64,000 nt of DNA, taken from NCBI RefSeq assembly GCF_927312905.1, contig NZ_CAKMHQ010000029.1:59220-123219 (forward strand). Direction: 5' to 3'. A program made the position numbers and the translations under genes. Shown here in pieces: positions 11,004 through 20,216 of this stretch (its first letter is position 1; every line of letters begins with the position of its first letter). This DNA comes from Candidatus Nitrotoga sp. 1052. Its GTDB lineage: Bacteria > Pseudomonadota > Gammaproteobacteria > Burkholderiales > Gallionellaceae. Under the pieces are notes generated by a model. That model was not told the origin of the DNA. It saw only the letters and a list, made by a program, of their open reading frames with translations, and searched no databases.

Positions 11004-11834
11004 CTAACGTACCTGACTGGCGGACGAATTGAATTGAAGTGTGAAGGTACCACATGCAAGATACGAGCCATTGCTAATCACCGGTTGTGTGGTATCAGTC
11101 GCCGTAGCACCGGGCGCAAGCCCAAACGTAAGGAAAGGCACTTGGCCCGTTTTTACACCATCGACTATCACATCGAAGAAGAGGGCCGGCGAAACTGCGA
11201 CGTCGCTCACATTGGTAAATGACAACGTAGCCTGGCAAATAACGCCAAGTAAGGGGCTGAACGCCACGGAGTTGAGCCGAACACCTTTGAAGTCAAAAGG
11301 AAAACGACCAGTCTGAATCGGTTCTGTGGCAAATATCTGCCTTGTAATCGCCCTTGATCCTGTTACACCGTTGATTGTGTAATTCATCGTGCCAGTATTG
11401 GTATCAGTAAACGCGAAATTGATTGTTCCAACCGTAGTCACAATCTTGTTAGCGCTGTTCCATGGAACTGTCAGCGGTGAGCCACCCGTTACCGCATATA
11501 AATCGCCAGTGCAACCGTCGGCCGCCACCACGCAATTGGAAGCGACGTACCACGTGGGCCTACCCTCAAAATCGTAGGTATAGAGCGTAGCGAAAATCAC
11601 ACCATATTGCTGAGTAAGCCCAACACCCCAGCCGGATTCATCCTGATTCCACCATAAACCTGTCATTGGTGAGATCGTGGTATAAACGGTAAATCCCGTC
11701 GAGCTAGCCATGGGCGATACAAGAAGAAATGCCAGTGCCAGCACCGCGCCAAAGTAAGTGCGAAGCTTGCGAGCGATAGCAAGTTGGACGGTACCATGAA
11801 TCTTTTTTTCGTATATAGATATGATATTTTTCAT
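11004..11834 (-). CDS. Secreted W-rich GLWWNxxESGWG-type protein of unknown function
   Basis: A 277-residue protein from ATG 11834 (an upstream ATG at 11894 adds 20 unlikely residues). It has an unusually long basic N-region of about 28 residues, a hydrophobic segment (AVLALAFLLV) and a likely cleavage after ASS, so it is probably exported. The mature N-terminal half begins with a tryptophan-rich motif, MTGLWWNQDESGWGVGLTQQ, followed by IFATLYTYD and a PTWYV segment; I recall this motif from many uncharacterised betaproteobacterial secreted proteins, often in tandem. The C-terminal half is a separate beta-rich domain with a Cys pair (VICQATLSF and LACGTFTLQF) that may form a disulfide. Function unknown; a cell-surface or matrix role is a guess. 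Confidence 0.7.
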   Translation of the reverse strand: MKNIISIYEKKIHGTVQLAIARKLRTYFGAVLALAFLLVSPMASSTGFTVYTTISPMTGLWWNQDESGWGVGLTQQYGVIFATLYTYDFEGRPTWYVASNCVVAADGCTGDLYAVTGGSPLTVPWNSANKIVTTVGTINFAFTDTNTGTMNYTINGVTGSRAITRQIFATEPIQTGRFPFDFKGVRLNSVAFSPLLGVICQATLSFTNVSDVAVSPALFFDVIVDGVKTGQVPFLTFGLAPGATATDTTQPVISNGSYLACGTFTLQFNSSASQVR

Positions 11835-11928
11835 TGTTCTAGATGCTATCTGCGTTGTTGAATGGATAAATCTTATAGCAAAATATGCAAACATTTTGGT
11901 CTGATTCTGTGGGATTTACAAGCAGAAG

Positions 11929-14526
11929 CTAGATTGTCTGGTGTAGTGTGGCGCGCTGTGCAAACTCCTCAAAACCCTCGCCTGGCAGTGGTCGGCTGAA
12001 GAAATAGCCTTGATAGGCATGGCAGCCTATACTGGCTAAAAAGTCGCGCTGTAGTTCGGTTTCAACTCCCTCAGCGATCACCCCCAATCCGAGGCTCTGA
12101 GCCAGAGCCACGATGGTCCGGGCAATGGCAGCGTCGTTGGGGTCGATGAGCACGTCGCGCACAAACGACTTGTCGATCTTCAACTGGTCCAGCGGCAGGC
12201 GTCTCAAGTAGGAAAGCGAGGAATAGCCGGTACCAAAATCGTCCAGCGAAAAACTCACTCCACTGGCTTTCAGCGCGAACATCTTTTCGATGATGTCCCC
12301 CACATTTTCCACCAACAGGCTTTCAGTCAGTTCCAGCTTGAGCCGGTTCGGATTGGCGCCTGTTTGGCTGATTGTCGCCATTGTTTTGTCCACGAAGTCA
12401 GCTTCGCGGAACTGCTGGACACTGACATTTACCGCCACCGAGAGATGGGCCATTTCGGGCCGAATGGCCCATAGTGCCAGTTGGGCGCAGGCAGTTTCCA
12501 GTACCCATTGGCCCAAAAGTAAGATCAACCCGGTTTCTTCAGCCAGAGAAATGAATTCTGCAGGTGGCAACATGCCGCGTTGGGGGTGCTGCCAGCGCAC
12601 CAGAGCTTCGGCACCTGTGACACGACCATCGCCGACCACCTGGGCTTGGTAGTGGAGCACAAACTGATTGTCCTGAATCGCTGTACGCAGATCCATTTCC
12701 ATGGCAGCGCGCTCGACAACAAAAGTCTGCATGGCCGGATCAAAGAACCTCAAGGTATTGCGCCCCATTGCCTTTGACTTGTACATGGCGAGGTCGGCTT
12801 GCTTTAGCAAGTCGTCTATGGATGTCTCATTTCCCCCGAATAATGTGGCGCCGATGCTCGCTGTACTATGGTGATGAACCCTTCCAAGCTGATAAGGTTG
12901 ACTGATAGCAGTGAGAATTTTTTTGCCTATGGTTTTAGTCTGGGTGGCCGCTTCCTCAATGGTGCCAGCCAAACCCTCCAGCACCACCACGAATTCGTCG
13001 CCGCCCATCCTCGCCACCGTGTCACCCTCGCGTACACTAGCAGTGATATGTTGTGCTACTTGCTGTAGCAGCAGATCACCCTTGTCATGGCCCGATGTGT
13101 CGTTCAACGTCTTGAATTGATCGAGATCGATGAACAGCAGAGCACCGAAAGATCCATTGCGGTTGCTAGTGGCCATGGCACGTTTCAGTTGATCCAGCAG
13201 GAGTCTGCGGTTGGGCAAATGGGTCAGCGGATCAAAGAAGGCTAACTCCGTTATTTTGTCTTCCGCCAACTTGCGTTCCGTAATGTCAATGTGTGAAGCG
13301 ACATGGTGGGTGACCATCCCTTTGCTGTTTTTGACAGTGCTAATGGTGAGTAATTTTGGAAAAACCTCACCATCTTTACGTCGATCCCAGATTTCTCCCT
13401 GCCATGTTCCAGTGTCCTGGATAGCTTTCCACATCGTGCGATAGAAGTCAGCGTCGTGGCGGCCAGAGCTGAGTATGCGCGGCTTTTTGCCAATGAGTTC
13501 CTCTGCTGTATAGCCTGAGCTTTCGCAAAATGCCCGGTTGACTCGCAGGATCATATTGTCCGCATTGGTGATCATCAAGCTTTCCTGCGACTCGAAGGCA
13601 ACAGCGGCAATGCGAAGCTCGGCCTCTGCATGTTTACGTTCAATCTCATTGACATATAACTTGATCTGCATTTCGGACAGGCCAGCAAGTACGCTGTTTT
13701 CCAAACCGGGTTTAACCGTTATACCGGTAGAAAAATCACCAGTGCCGATTCTAACTAAATTTTTGTGGATTTCGTCAGCAGTGCCACCCAGTGTTGTGCG
13801 CAAGGAAGTATACGTTCGCCAGAGCAAGAAGATCGCCCCAAGTGTGGTCACGATGAATATCAGCCGAAACGTTAAAGCGATATCCTCCGCATCATGGACT
13901 GCATCAAGCGTCCTCTTTTCCATCAACCTATGAACCTCATTGATGGGCTTCATAATCTTTGCCTTGCCCTGGTAGTACTCGTCACTATGCAGCATCAAAT
14001 TTGCTTTCTCCCGGTTCACTTCCGTGTTCAAGCGGGGGGAGTCAACCAATTTCATTGCCGCGAATCCCAAGGTGGCCAAACGATCCGAATTCGCTTTAGC
14101 TTCAGTCAGCTTGCCAAGTTCCTCGTCGGTAAATCCAGACAGACGTATCAAGTCCAGCAAAGCAATGGCCTGTCCGGTTTTTGGAGGTGGCAATTGAGTA
14201 TTTGCCAGCACCATATCCCAGTAGCCGTAAAAAAACCCATACGGTCGTGGCATCTTGCCGTCACGAATGTCCAGTATGTCTTGATAGTATTTTTTGTAGC
14301 GGGGATCACTGGTCACCACGAAGGCTCTGGCCATCCGCGTTAAGTCATCTGAACTCTGGAGCAATTGATCCGTCAACTGAAAGGAGATAAGCCGCTGTTC
14401 ATTTGCACGATCAATCTTTTTTTCGGTAATGACGTAGATACTGAAAACAATAGCAAGCGCAAAGAAGGAGGCCACTGTCAAAAAAATATTTGAGGCTACA
14501 GCTCCATGATTTCTTTTTGAATTCAT
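11929..14526 (-). CDS. Membrane PAS-GGDEF-EAL c-di-GMP turnover protein
   Basis: An 865-residue sensor. Order: TM1 (about 12-32), a periplasmic helical domain (about 33-215), TM2 (about 217-238), a linker, PAS (about 305-420, ending in the PAC-type HHVASHIDITERK), GGDEF (about 430-595) and EAL (about 605-855). The cyclase site is intact (RMGGDEF) with an upstream RxxD inhibition-site motif (REGD), and the phosphodiesterase domain has GAEALVRW plus the DDFGTGYSSLSYL and EGVET segments, so both activities are possible. It is transcribed alone; the next gene upstream starts 330 bases away. Confidence 0.9.
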   Translation of the reverse strand: MNSKRNHGAVASNIFLTVASFFALAIVFSIYVITEKKIDRANEQRLISFQLTDQLLQSSDDLTRMARAFVVTSDPRYKKYYQDILDIRDGKMPRPYGFFYGYWDMVLANTQLPPPKTGQAIALLDLIRLSGFTDEELGKLTEAKANSDRLATLGFAAMKLVDSPRLNTEVNREKANLMLHSDEYYQGKAKIMKPINEVHRLMEKRTLDAVHDAEDIALTFRLIFIVTTLGAIFLLWRTYTSLRTTLGGTADEIHKNLVRIGTGDFSTGITVKPGLENSVLAGLSEMQIKLYVNEIERKHAEAELRIAAVAFESQESLMITNADNMILRVNRAFCESSGYTAEELIGKKPRILSSGRHDADFYRTMWKAIQDTGTWQGEIWDRRKDGEVFPKLLTISTVKNSKGMVTHHVASHIDITERKLAEDKITELAFFDPLTHLPNRRLLLDQLKRAMATSNRNGSFGALLFIDLDQFKTLNDTSGHDKGDLLLQQVAQHITASVREGDTVARMGGDEFVVVLEGLAGTIEEAATQTKTIGKKILTAISQPYQLGRVHHHSTASIGATLFGGNETSIDDLLKQADLAMYKSKAMGRNTLRFFDPAMQTFVVERAAMEMDLRTAIQDNQFVLHYQAQVVGDGRVTGAEALVRWQHPQRGMLPPAEFISLAEETGLILLLGQWVLETACAQLALWAIRPEMAHLSVAVNVSVQQFREADFVDKTMATISQTGANPNRLKLELTESLLVENVGDIIEKMFALKASGVSFSLDDFGTGYSSLSYLRRLPLDQLKIDKSFVRDVLIDPNDAAIARTIVALAQSLGLGVIAEGVETELQRDFLASIGCHAYQGYFFSRPLPGEGFEEFAQRATLHQTI

Positions 14527-14858
14527 TTTTCAGTTTTGCTCCATCTCTGCTTTAAAGTCGGTACATTAGTGCTAAAACAACGATTAAGACGATTAGCAGG
14601 AGTAGTAAAGTCATGCAAAAACCAATACTAATCAAATAAATGAAGTTAGTGTTGTTTTTTCAATATAAATTGGAGTATCTCGAAGGCATGCTGCATGCCA
14701 TGAGGTCGTCCGTCAACCTTTTTTACATTGTTTCGCCGAGCTATTTTAGCAGTGGTTGAAAGCGACGCTTCAATGCGTTGAGGTACGTTGATTCATCGTA
14801 TGGAATGTGAATCTGCCAGCCGCAAAAGAGGATGCGAATCCACTTGAAGGCTATCTGT
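14527..14858. other. Intergenic region, 332 bases, no gene recognised
   Basis: Lies between the GGDEF-EAL gene start and the end of the DUF3301 gene, both on the minus strand. It is A/T-rich near 14570-14670, consistent with a promoter for the GGDEF-EAL gene. No coding frame, structured RNA or clear repeat was recognised. Confidence 0.4.
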
Positions 14859-15176
14859 TCAGGGCATTATTTGATAGGGCTCCATCGTTACTGATTCGAC
14901 TTTGTCGCCAAGCAAGACCAGTTGGCCTTCAAGTCGGGTGTTACCTGTCTCGCTGAATAAGAAACGATAGGTGCGTCGTAATACCCTTCGCCCAGTCTTG
15001 TCGCGAGCAAGAGCCAGTCCGATGTTGGCAACCGTGTCGTCGAGGAATTGCAAATTCTCATTGCGGCAGACATGTTTTCCCATATTCCGGGCGATCTCAA
15101 GGGCGCGCAGACTGTCGAACCAGAACCACCCCAGCGCGGCTAGTAACAGCAGGAAAAATAAACTTATCGTATCCAT
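14859..15176 (-). CDS. DUF3301 family small membrane protein
   Basis: A 105-residue protein with one N-terminal membrane helix (about 5-21, ending in LGWFWFDSLRA) and a soluble C-terminal part containing the family pattern of a Cys-containing segment (GKHVCRNENLQFLDDTVA) and RTYRFLFSETG. This matches what I know of DUF3301 proteins, widespread in beta- and gammaproteobacteria without assigned function. It is transcribed alone. Its upstream region contains two overlapping inverted repeats that could control it. Confidence 0.8.
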   Translation of the reverse strand: MDTISLFFLLLLAALGWFWFDSLRALEIARNMGKHVCRNENLQFLDDTVANIGLALARDKTGRRVLRRTYRFLFSETGNTRLEGQLVLLGDKVESVTMEPYQIMP

Positions 15177-15200
15177 TGTTTGAAAAATCCTGAATTATCA

Positions 15201-15257
15201 ATCGGTAAATTTTAACCGATTCTGATGTGGTCTTTTTTAATAGACCACATCAGAATC
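15201..15257. promoter_or_regulatory. Two overlapping inverted repeats upstream of the DUF3301 gene
   Basis: A perfect 16-bp inverted repeat (15218-15233 with 15242-15257, loop of 8) overlaps by three bases a 6-bp repeat (ATCGGT 15201-15206 with ACCGAT 15215-15220). On the minus strand they lie 25-81 bases before the DUF3301 start. They cannot both form fully, as in an attenuator, but the large one could also be a terminator or protein-binding site. Confidence 0.45.
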
Positions 15258-15558
15258 ACGGAACATGTAAATACGCTGGAAAGGCATAAAGACTAAGACT
15301 AAGTCAGTTTTCGGTGCATCAAAAGCTTGGCCCGCCTATATTTCCTGTTGATGAAGGTTGTCATGAATTCCAATGGTCACAGCTTTTTGTCGCTATTCCG
15401 TCGGGCTATGAGTTTTTATATCGACTTGGTCATGATGCGCTGTATTCATTGCGACACAACACTAAAATCAGATGACGCACTGATTGCGATCGACCGAGTT
15501 GAATGGTTAGCGGGGTAATCAGGCCGAGGCCGCAAATCGCCCGAAAGTTCATCAGAAA

Positions 15559-15577
15559 AGCTGATTGTGAATCAGCT
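15559..15577. terminator. Perfect 8-bp hairpin downstream of the J-domain-like gene
   Basis: AGCTGATT and AATCAGCT pair perfectly around GTG. It lies about 95 bases beyond the stop of the minus-strand J-domain-like gene, where a transcript end is expected, but lacks a clear U-run. Confidence 0.35.
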
Positions 15578-15673
15578 GCATAATTGGTGATATTGGAAAG
15601 GAAATAGATTCGTGGCCATAAGTTTGTCTATAGCGGAAACGTTGCCATAGTCCACCCGTCTGCGCACCGTAGC

Positions 15674-16798
15674 TTAAAAAGGGGTATCAAAATAATCCAT
15701 TTTTGGCCGCCGTCGCATGTTTTTGAGCCAGGCTTTGACCTTCTTGATGTCTTGAAATACGAGTAAATCGTCTTTTAATTCGCGGATGGTGTGTTGAACG
15801 CCGACGATGTCGGCGGCGAGATTGCGCATGATGGTGCTGGGAGACAGTTGTGTAAAAGGGGAGATGCCAAATTGCGTTTTGAACATATCCTCGGTGTGAA
15901 AGATTTCATGCTCCAGCTCGTTGAGCTGTTCTTTCAATATTTTATTGTAGTGCTTCAGTCGGCCTGCGGTAATGTTGTTGATGGTGGCTTGGTCGATGTG
16001 CTCTAGCTCCAGCTGAAGTTCCAATAAAAGCAGCAGATTTTTCTTGTCATAGGCTTGGTTAATGCGTTGCATCAAGACCGTTTTTCGATCGCGTTCCTGT
16101 GGGTCTGGTTCGCGGTCGGGGTGCAGGGCACTGGCCAGTTTACGGTACAACTCGCGGATGGACTGACTGGTTTGTTGCTCTTCAGCCAGTTGCTGCGACT
16201 CTTTGGCTATTTGTTTGGCTGTCTTTTTTCGTTTTGCCCGGCGTTCTTCTTGCGCCTGTCGGTCGGCTTGGTGTTGTGTCTGCTGTTCAAGCATCTGCGC
16301 TTGCGCCCGCTTCAACAATTCTTCGGGTGAACTCATGTCAAAGTCGTCGCCCAGGTCAACACCCAACACGTCCTCAAACATGAATTTCATGCCTTCCACG
16401 GCGGCAGTTTCTTCAGCGTCGAAGTCAGAGCCACTGTGTTTGTTGTAGATGCTCTTCAAATCTGCATCATCACGCTCTGCTGCAAGTCTCCCGGCCAGTT
16501 CGCTAATCAGGTCATCGAGCATGCGGCGCTCAGTTGAAGTAAGTCCTTTTTGATCACTGGTACGGTCAAGGCAATGCACTAACTCGATTTCTATATCTTG
16601 TGAGCTTTTGACAAGCGGGGCTAATTCCTTGGCGTATTTTCGCTGGTAAGACGGGATAATCTCCCGCCAAGCGGCCAGTCTGACGCGTTTTGCATCAATT
16701 TGCTTGATCAGGGTATTGAACGCTTTTTGTTCTTTAGACAGATGGGGTTGGTCTTGGCCAATGACGATACTGATGGTTTTGGTCTGAATATTGAGCAT
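15674..16798 (-). CDS. Coiled-coil protein with a J-domain-like segment
   Basis: A 374-residue, highly charged, mostly helical cytoplasmic protein. A J-domain-like stretch lies at about 212-262: IRELYRKLASALHPDRE, with the diagnostic HPD tripeptide at residues 226-228, then RINQAYDKKNLLLLLELQ. It is flanked by long coiled coils (about 160-210, Lys/Gln/Glu-rich; and 265-350). Members of this type are annotated as DnaJ-like, so it may recruit an Hsp70, but the zinc-finger and substrate domains of DnaJ are absent. Transcribed alone. Function beyond the HPD motif is unknown. Confidence 0.65.
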   Translation of the reverse strand: MLNIQTKTISIVIGQDQPHLSKEQKAFNTLIKQIDAKRVRLAAWREIIPSYQRKYAKELAPLVKSSQDIEIELVHCLDRTSDQKGLTSTERRMLDDLISELAGRLAAERDDADLKSIYNKHSGSDFDAEETAAVEGMKFMFEDVLGVDLGDDFDMSSPEELLKRAQAQMLEQQTQHQADRQAQEERRAKRKKTAKQIAKESQQLAEEQQTSQSIRELYRKLASALHPDREPDPQERDRKTVLMQRINQAYDKKNLLLLLELQLELEHIDQATINNITAGRLKHYNKILKEQLNELEHEIFHTEDMFKTQFGISPFTQLSPSTIMRNLAADIVGVQHTIRELKDDLLVFQDIKKVKAWLKNMRRRPKMDYFDTPF

Positions 16799-17297
16799 GA
16801 TTGGACTGTTTTCGTGAATTGGCGGCTTGCTTGAATTCCCAAGATATCTAGAATTAAGCTTACCCAGTTTAAATTATAGCGCTGGATAATTTGGAGGTAA
16901 ACGGTAGGCGGTTTTAAAGGGTTTCGAATGTTCTGGACAACCAATAATGTGGTCAAGTGAGTGCTTTGGAAGGCATACTCAACCGTCCGCAGATACAAAG
17001 CAGACATTTGCAGTTCCTGCGTTTGTCGATGCAATCCGACCACATCATGTTTGTTATGAAAGTAGAACTTCTGATCACGCAGGATAAGATTAAACAGGGC
17101 AAGTCAAAATTCTACAGCGATAAAAAAACCACAAAGTGGCTGCAAAGTTGGGGAATAGAACAGGATCTTAAAGTCCAGGCATGTTAAGAAATCCAATTCA
17201 ATTTTGAAGGTCGAATAAGGCGGAGACGAACGTAAGTTGTGTCTGACACATATTACGCTGCGCGTCTAAATTATTGGCCTTCGTCAGCTCAATCTGA
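16799..17297. other. Intergenic region, 499 bases, no supported gene
   Basis: Between prfB and the J-domain-like gene. A 76-codon plus-strand frame (16957-17187) starts at GTG; its last 45 residues are Lys-rich with WLQSWGIEQD and could be a remnant of something, but no ribosome binding site or family is recognisable. The left part (16800-16950) is A/T-rich and probably holds the promoter of the J-domain-like gene. Confidence 0.35.
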
Positions 17298-18402
17298 TTA
17301 CACACCTTGCTTTAAGCTGGCACTAATAAATTCATCCAGGTCGCCATCCAGCACACCCTGAGTGTTGCCGATTTCCACATTGGTGCGCAGATCCTTGATG
17401 CGCGATTGATCCAGAACGTAAGAGCGGATTTGATGTCCCCAGCCGATGTCGGTTTTTCCATCTTCCATTTCCTTTTTTTCAGCATTGCGTTTGCGCAGTT
17501 CGGCTTCATACATGCGCGACTTTAGCATTGCCATCGCTTCGGCGCGATTGCGGTGTTGCGAGCGGTCGCTCTGGCATTGAACCACAATGCCGGTGGGTGC
17601 GTGGGTGATGCGCACCGCTGAATCGGTCTTGTTGATGTGCTGTCCGCCCGCGCCGCTTGCGCGGTAGGTATCTACGCGCAGGTCTGCCGGATTGATTTCG
17701 ATTTCGATGGATTCATCCACCTCAGGATAGACAAATACGCTTGAAAAAGAGGTGTGGCGGCGGTTTCCGGAGTCGAATGGAGACTTGCGCACCAGTCGGT
17801 GTACGCCAGTTTCGGTGCGCAAATGGCCATGAGCGTAGTCGCCAGTCACCTTGAGTACGGCACCTTTGATACCTGCTACTTCGCCATCAGATTGTTCCAG
17901 TACTTCCACCTGGAAGCCCTTTTTTTCGCAGTATCGCAGATACATGCGTAGCAGCATCGAAGCCCAGTCTTGCGCCTCGGTACCACCAGACCCCGCCTGA
18001 ATGTCGAGAAAACAGTTGTTGGAATCCATTGGCTTGGAAAACATGCGGCGGAATTCCATGTCCGCCACTTTCTTCTCCATATTTTGCACATCCTGCACGA
18101 TGCTGTCGAGGCTGGCATCGTCATTTTCCGCCAGCGCCATTTCAAATAGCTCGGCTGTATCATCGAGATCTTGATTTAGCTGATTCAGGGTGAGTACGAT
18201 GCCTTCAAGCATCTTGCGCTCACGCCCCAGTTCTTGAGAGCGCTTGTTGTCCTGCCAGATGGTTGGGTCTTCGGCGAGAATTACGACTTCGGCCAGTCGC
18301 TCTTGTTTACCATCGAAGTCAAAGATACCTCCGTAGTTCAGTGATACGAACACGGAGGTCCTGTAACTGGTGGGCGAGGGCGTTTAGTTGTTCGGCTTCC
18401 AT
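17298..18402 (-). CDS. prfB: Peptide chain release factor 2 (programmed +1 frameshift)
   Basis: RF2 releases nascent peptides at UGA and UAA. The gene starts at ATG 18402, reads 27 codons to an in-frame TGA (18321-18319), and continues after a +1 shift into the long downstream frame, giving about 367 residues (E. coli RF2 is 365). The ribosomal catalytic GGQ motif ([18 protein letters not shown]) and the stop-codon-recognition SPF tripeptide ([12 protein letters not shown]) are intact. Calling a start inside the downstream frame (position 18353) would lose the true N-terminus. The arrangement prfB-lysS seen in many proteobacteria is interrupted here by about 6.7 kb. Confidence 0.96.
18318..18333 (-). 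promoter_or_regulatory. prfB programmed +1 frameshift site
   Basis: On the minus strand the sequence reads CGGAGGTATCTTTGAC: a Shine-Dalgarno-like CGGAGG (18333-18328), three bases, the slippery CTT codon (18324-18322) and the in-frame TGA followed by C. This is the classical RF2 autoregulatory signal in which scarce RF2 favours slippage of tRNA(Leu) on CUU-U. Confidence 0.95.
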
Positions 18403-18568
18403 TATATTGTCGAGTGCGGAAAAGGTGGCGATTATAGCTGAAAGCTCAGCTCTGAGTTTAAGGAGGCAGCTATTGAGACAGGAGCATGTTCTGCGGGCGA
18501 TTATCTGCTAGCAGTCGCTCATGCAAGTCAATTGGTTAACGTGAAACTCGCGCAGCGATTCGTTTGCT

Positions 18569-18601
18569 CCCTCTCCCACCGGGAGAAGGTTGGTGTGAGG
18601 G
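18569..18601. repeat. Dispersed-type extragenic hairpin sequence
   Basis: CCCTCTCCC, ACC, then GGGAGAAGG and a trailing GTGAGGG form an imperfect hairpin. Sequences of this look recur between genes in many proteobacterial genomes. Only one copy is seen in this window, so its repeat status is inference. Confidence 0.35.
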
Positions 18602-18661
18602 AAACGGGCATGGCGAGTTTTATCATCGGGGGCGGCATTATTGCCATGCACGTTAGTCCAA

Positions 18662-19924
18662 TTAGAGAATAAACAGGCCAAGCGCAACACCGGCTCCCAT
18701 CGCCAAAAACCCTGCCGCGACATGTTTTGCCAAGGTCATGCCGCCGATAAATACCACCAGCCCAAATTTGAATACCAGGTTGGACAGAAAAGCGAAGGCA
18801 ATGGCTGTTACTGCCTGATCATCGTTCAGTTTATCCAAATCAAATAAACGCAGACTGGAGAGTGTGATGGCATCCACGTCGGTGAGTCCGGAGATCAAGG
18901 CGACCACATACAGGCCGCCGCTGCCGGCAATATCTGAAAGCCAAGCAGAAAAAAACAGTACCACTGCGTAGAGTAGGCCGAAGCTCAGAGCGGCAGGAAT
19001 CTCGGTCGGGTTGGAAGTTTTTGGCATTGGTAAATCTGAAGAGGTATGCAATTTACGCCAGTCGAGAAGGGTAACGACCAGCCCAAACAAGAGGCCGAGC
19101 CCCATCACCGGCAATAGTTTGGCGAGCAAGCCGGGCGACACTACTGCACTTACCACTGTCAAGCGCATCAGTACGACCTGGCTGGAAAGCAGGATAACCA
19201 CAGCAGACAGGCGTGCCATGATTTCACTGATTTTGCTGTGGCGTGCGTAAACCAATGTGGTTGCGGTGCTGGATACCAGTCCGCCGAGCAAGCCGAGCAG
19301 TGGTGCACCATAGCGTTGACCCGTCCAGTGCAGAGCGATATAACCAGCCAGACTTAGCCCTGAAATCAGCACTACCATCATCCATATCTGATGCGGATTG
19401 AATGCGTCATAAGGGCCGTAGTTCTGGTCCGGCAGGACTGGTAGGATGACGAAGGTTAGTACCAAAAATTGCAGGATGGAAACCAGGTCACGCCGGGTCA
19501 AACGTTTCGTCATGCCGCGTAGTTCTGGTTTGAAGTAGAGAAGGGTAGTGGTGACTATGGCTAGCATGACGGCCAATTTTGTTTGTTCATACCAGATTAG
19601 TGCGCCGAGCGCATAACATAGCAGCAAAGCGGCAACCGTGGTGGTGCCTGGATCGTTTTCTTCGGTGGGGCTGGCGAGATAGGCAGCAATAATCATAACG
19701 CCCACGATGCAGAAGCCTGCAACCAGCAGCCAGGGCGAGCCAATTTTGCTGGAGAGCATGGCGGTGATAGTGCCCATGAGTGCAACCAGCGCAAAGGTTC
19801 TCAGTCCGGCTTTGGACGAAGGTCTGCGCTCACGTTCCAGGCCGATCAGCAGGCCGATGGCGAGGCTGGCGAGGAACTGCGGCAGGACCTCGATACCGTT
19901 GCTTTGCCAAATTTGATGATTCAT
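18662..19924 (-). CDS. MgtC/SapB plus DUF4010 membrane protein
   Basis: A 420-residue polytopic membrane protein with about eleven hydrophobic segments. The N-terminal part (about 10-140) is MgtC/SapB-like with the signature ASLAIGLLIGLERERR; the rest matches the DUF4010 region, including a GLLGGLVSSTATTLVYARHS segment and ISGLTDVDAITLS near the C-terminus. Proteins of this class have no settled function; magnesium or envelope homeostasis is often suggested. The open frame extends to 19972, but ATG 19924 (MNHQIWQSNG) follows an AAGGCGG-like ribosome site and fits family starts. Confidence 0.82.
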   Translation of the reverse strand: MNHQIWQSNGIEVLPQFLASLAIGLLIGLERERRPSSKAGLRTFALVALMGTITAMLSSKIGSPWLLVAGFCIVGVMIIAAYLASPTEENDPGTTTVAALLLCYALGALIWYEQTKLAVMLAIVTTTLLYFKPELRGMTKRLTRRDLVSILQFLVLTFVILPVLPDQNYGPYDAFNPHQIWMMVVLISGLSLAGYIALHWTGQRYGAPLLGLLGGLVSSTATTLVYARHSKISEIMARLSAVVILLSSQVVLMRLTVVSAVVSPGLLAKLLPVMGLGLLFGLVVTLLDWRKLHTSSDLPMPKTSNPTEIPAALSFGLLYAVVLFFSAWLSDIAGSGGLYVVALISGLTDVDAITLSSLRLFDLDKLNDDQAVTAIAFAFLSNLVFKFGLVVFIGGMTLAKHVAAGFLAMGAGVALGLFIL

Positions 19925-20216
19925 CGCTTGGCCGCCTTGATATAAGTTTAACGAAGAGTGTTTTACCGACATTTCAGATCACAGATCCAAAACGATAAAA
20001 CGTGTGTGCATTTTCCAACTAGCATACAGCTTGTCAGAACCGTAATCATGGTGATGTAAGGCAATTACCCAGCTAGATGTCAAGGTGATCAACGCGGCCA
20101 GCGCGACACCTCTCATTTCACCTAATCAAGCGTTCAGGCGAGACTGCGCTGGTTTGATTTTGTGCGCAGTTTGGCCTCTTGGCTTCTCAATTTAAAATAA
20201 ACAATTTCTCACGGCT

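Larger units (their letters stand above)
15177..15673. other. Intergenic region, 497 bases, rich in hairpins
   Basis: Holds the inverted repeats listed separately at 15201-15257 and 15559-15577. A 63-codon plus-strand open frame at 15327-15518 starts with TTG, shows no recognisable domain and is not accepted as a gene. Confidence 0.4.

Noticed and set aside
15327..15518. 63-codon plus-strand frame with a Cys pair (RCIHCD)
   Set aside because: TTG start, no ribosome site, no domain; treated as non-coding.
18319..18353. prfB as a gene starting inside the long frame at 18353
   Set aside because: The true N-terminus is in another frame from ATG 18402 and is joined by the conserved +1 frameshift site.
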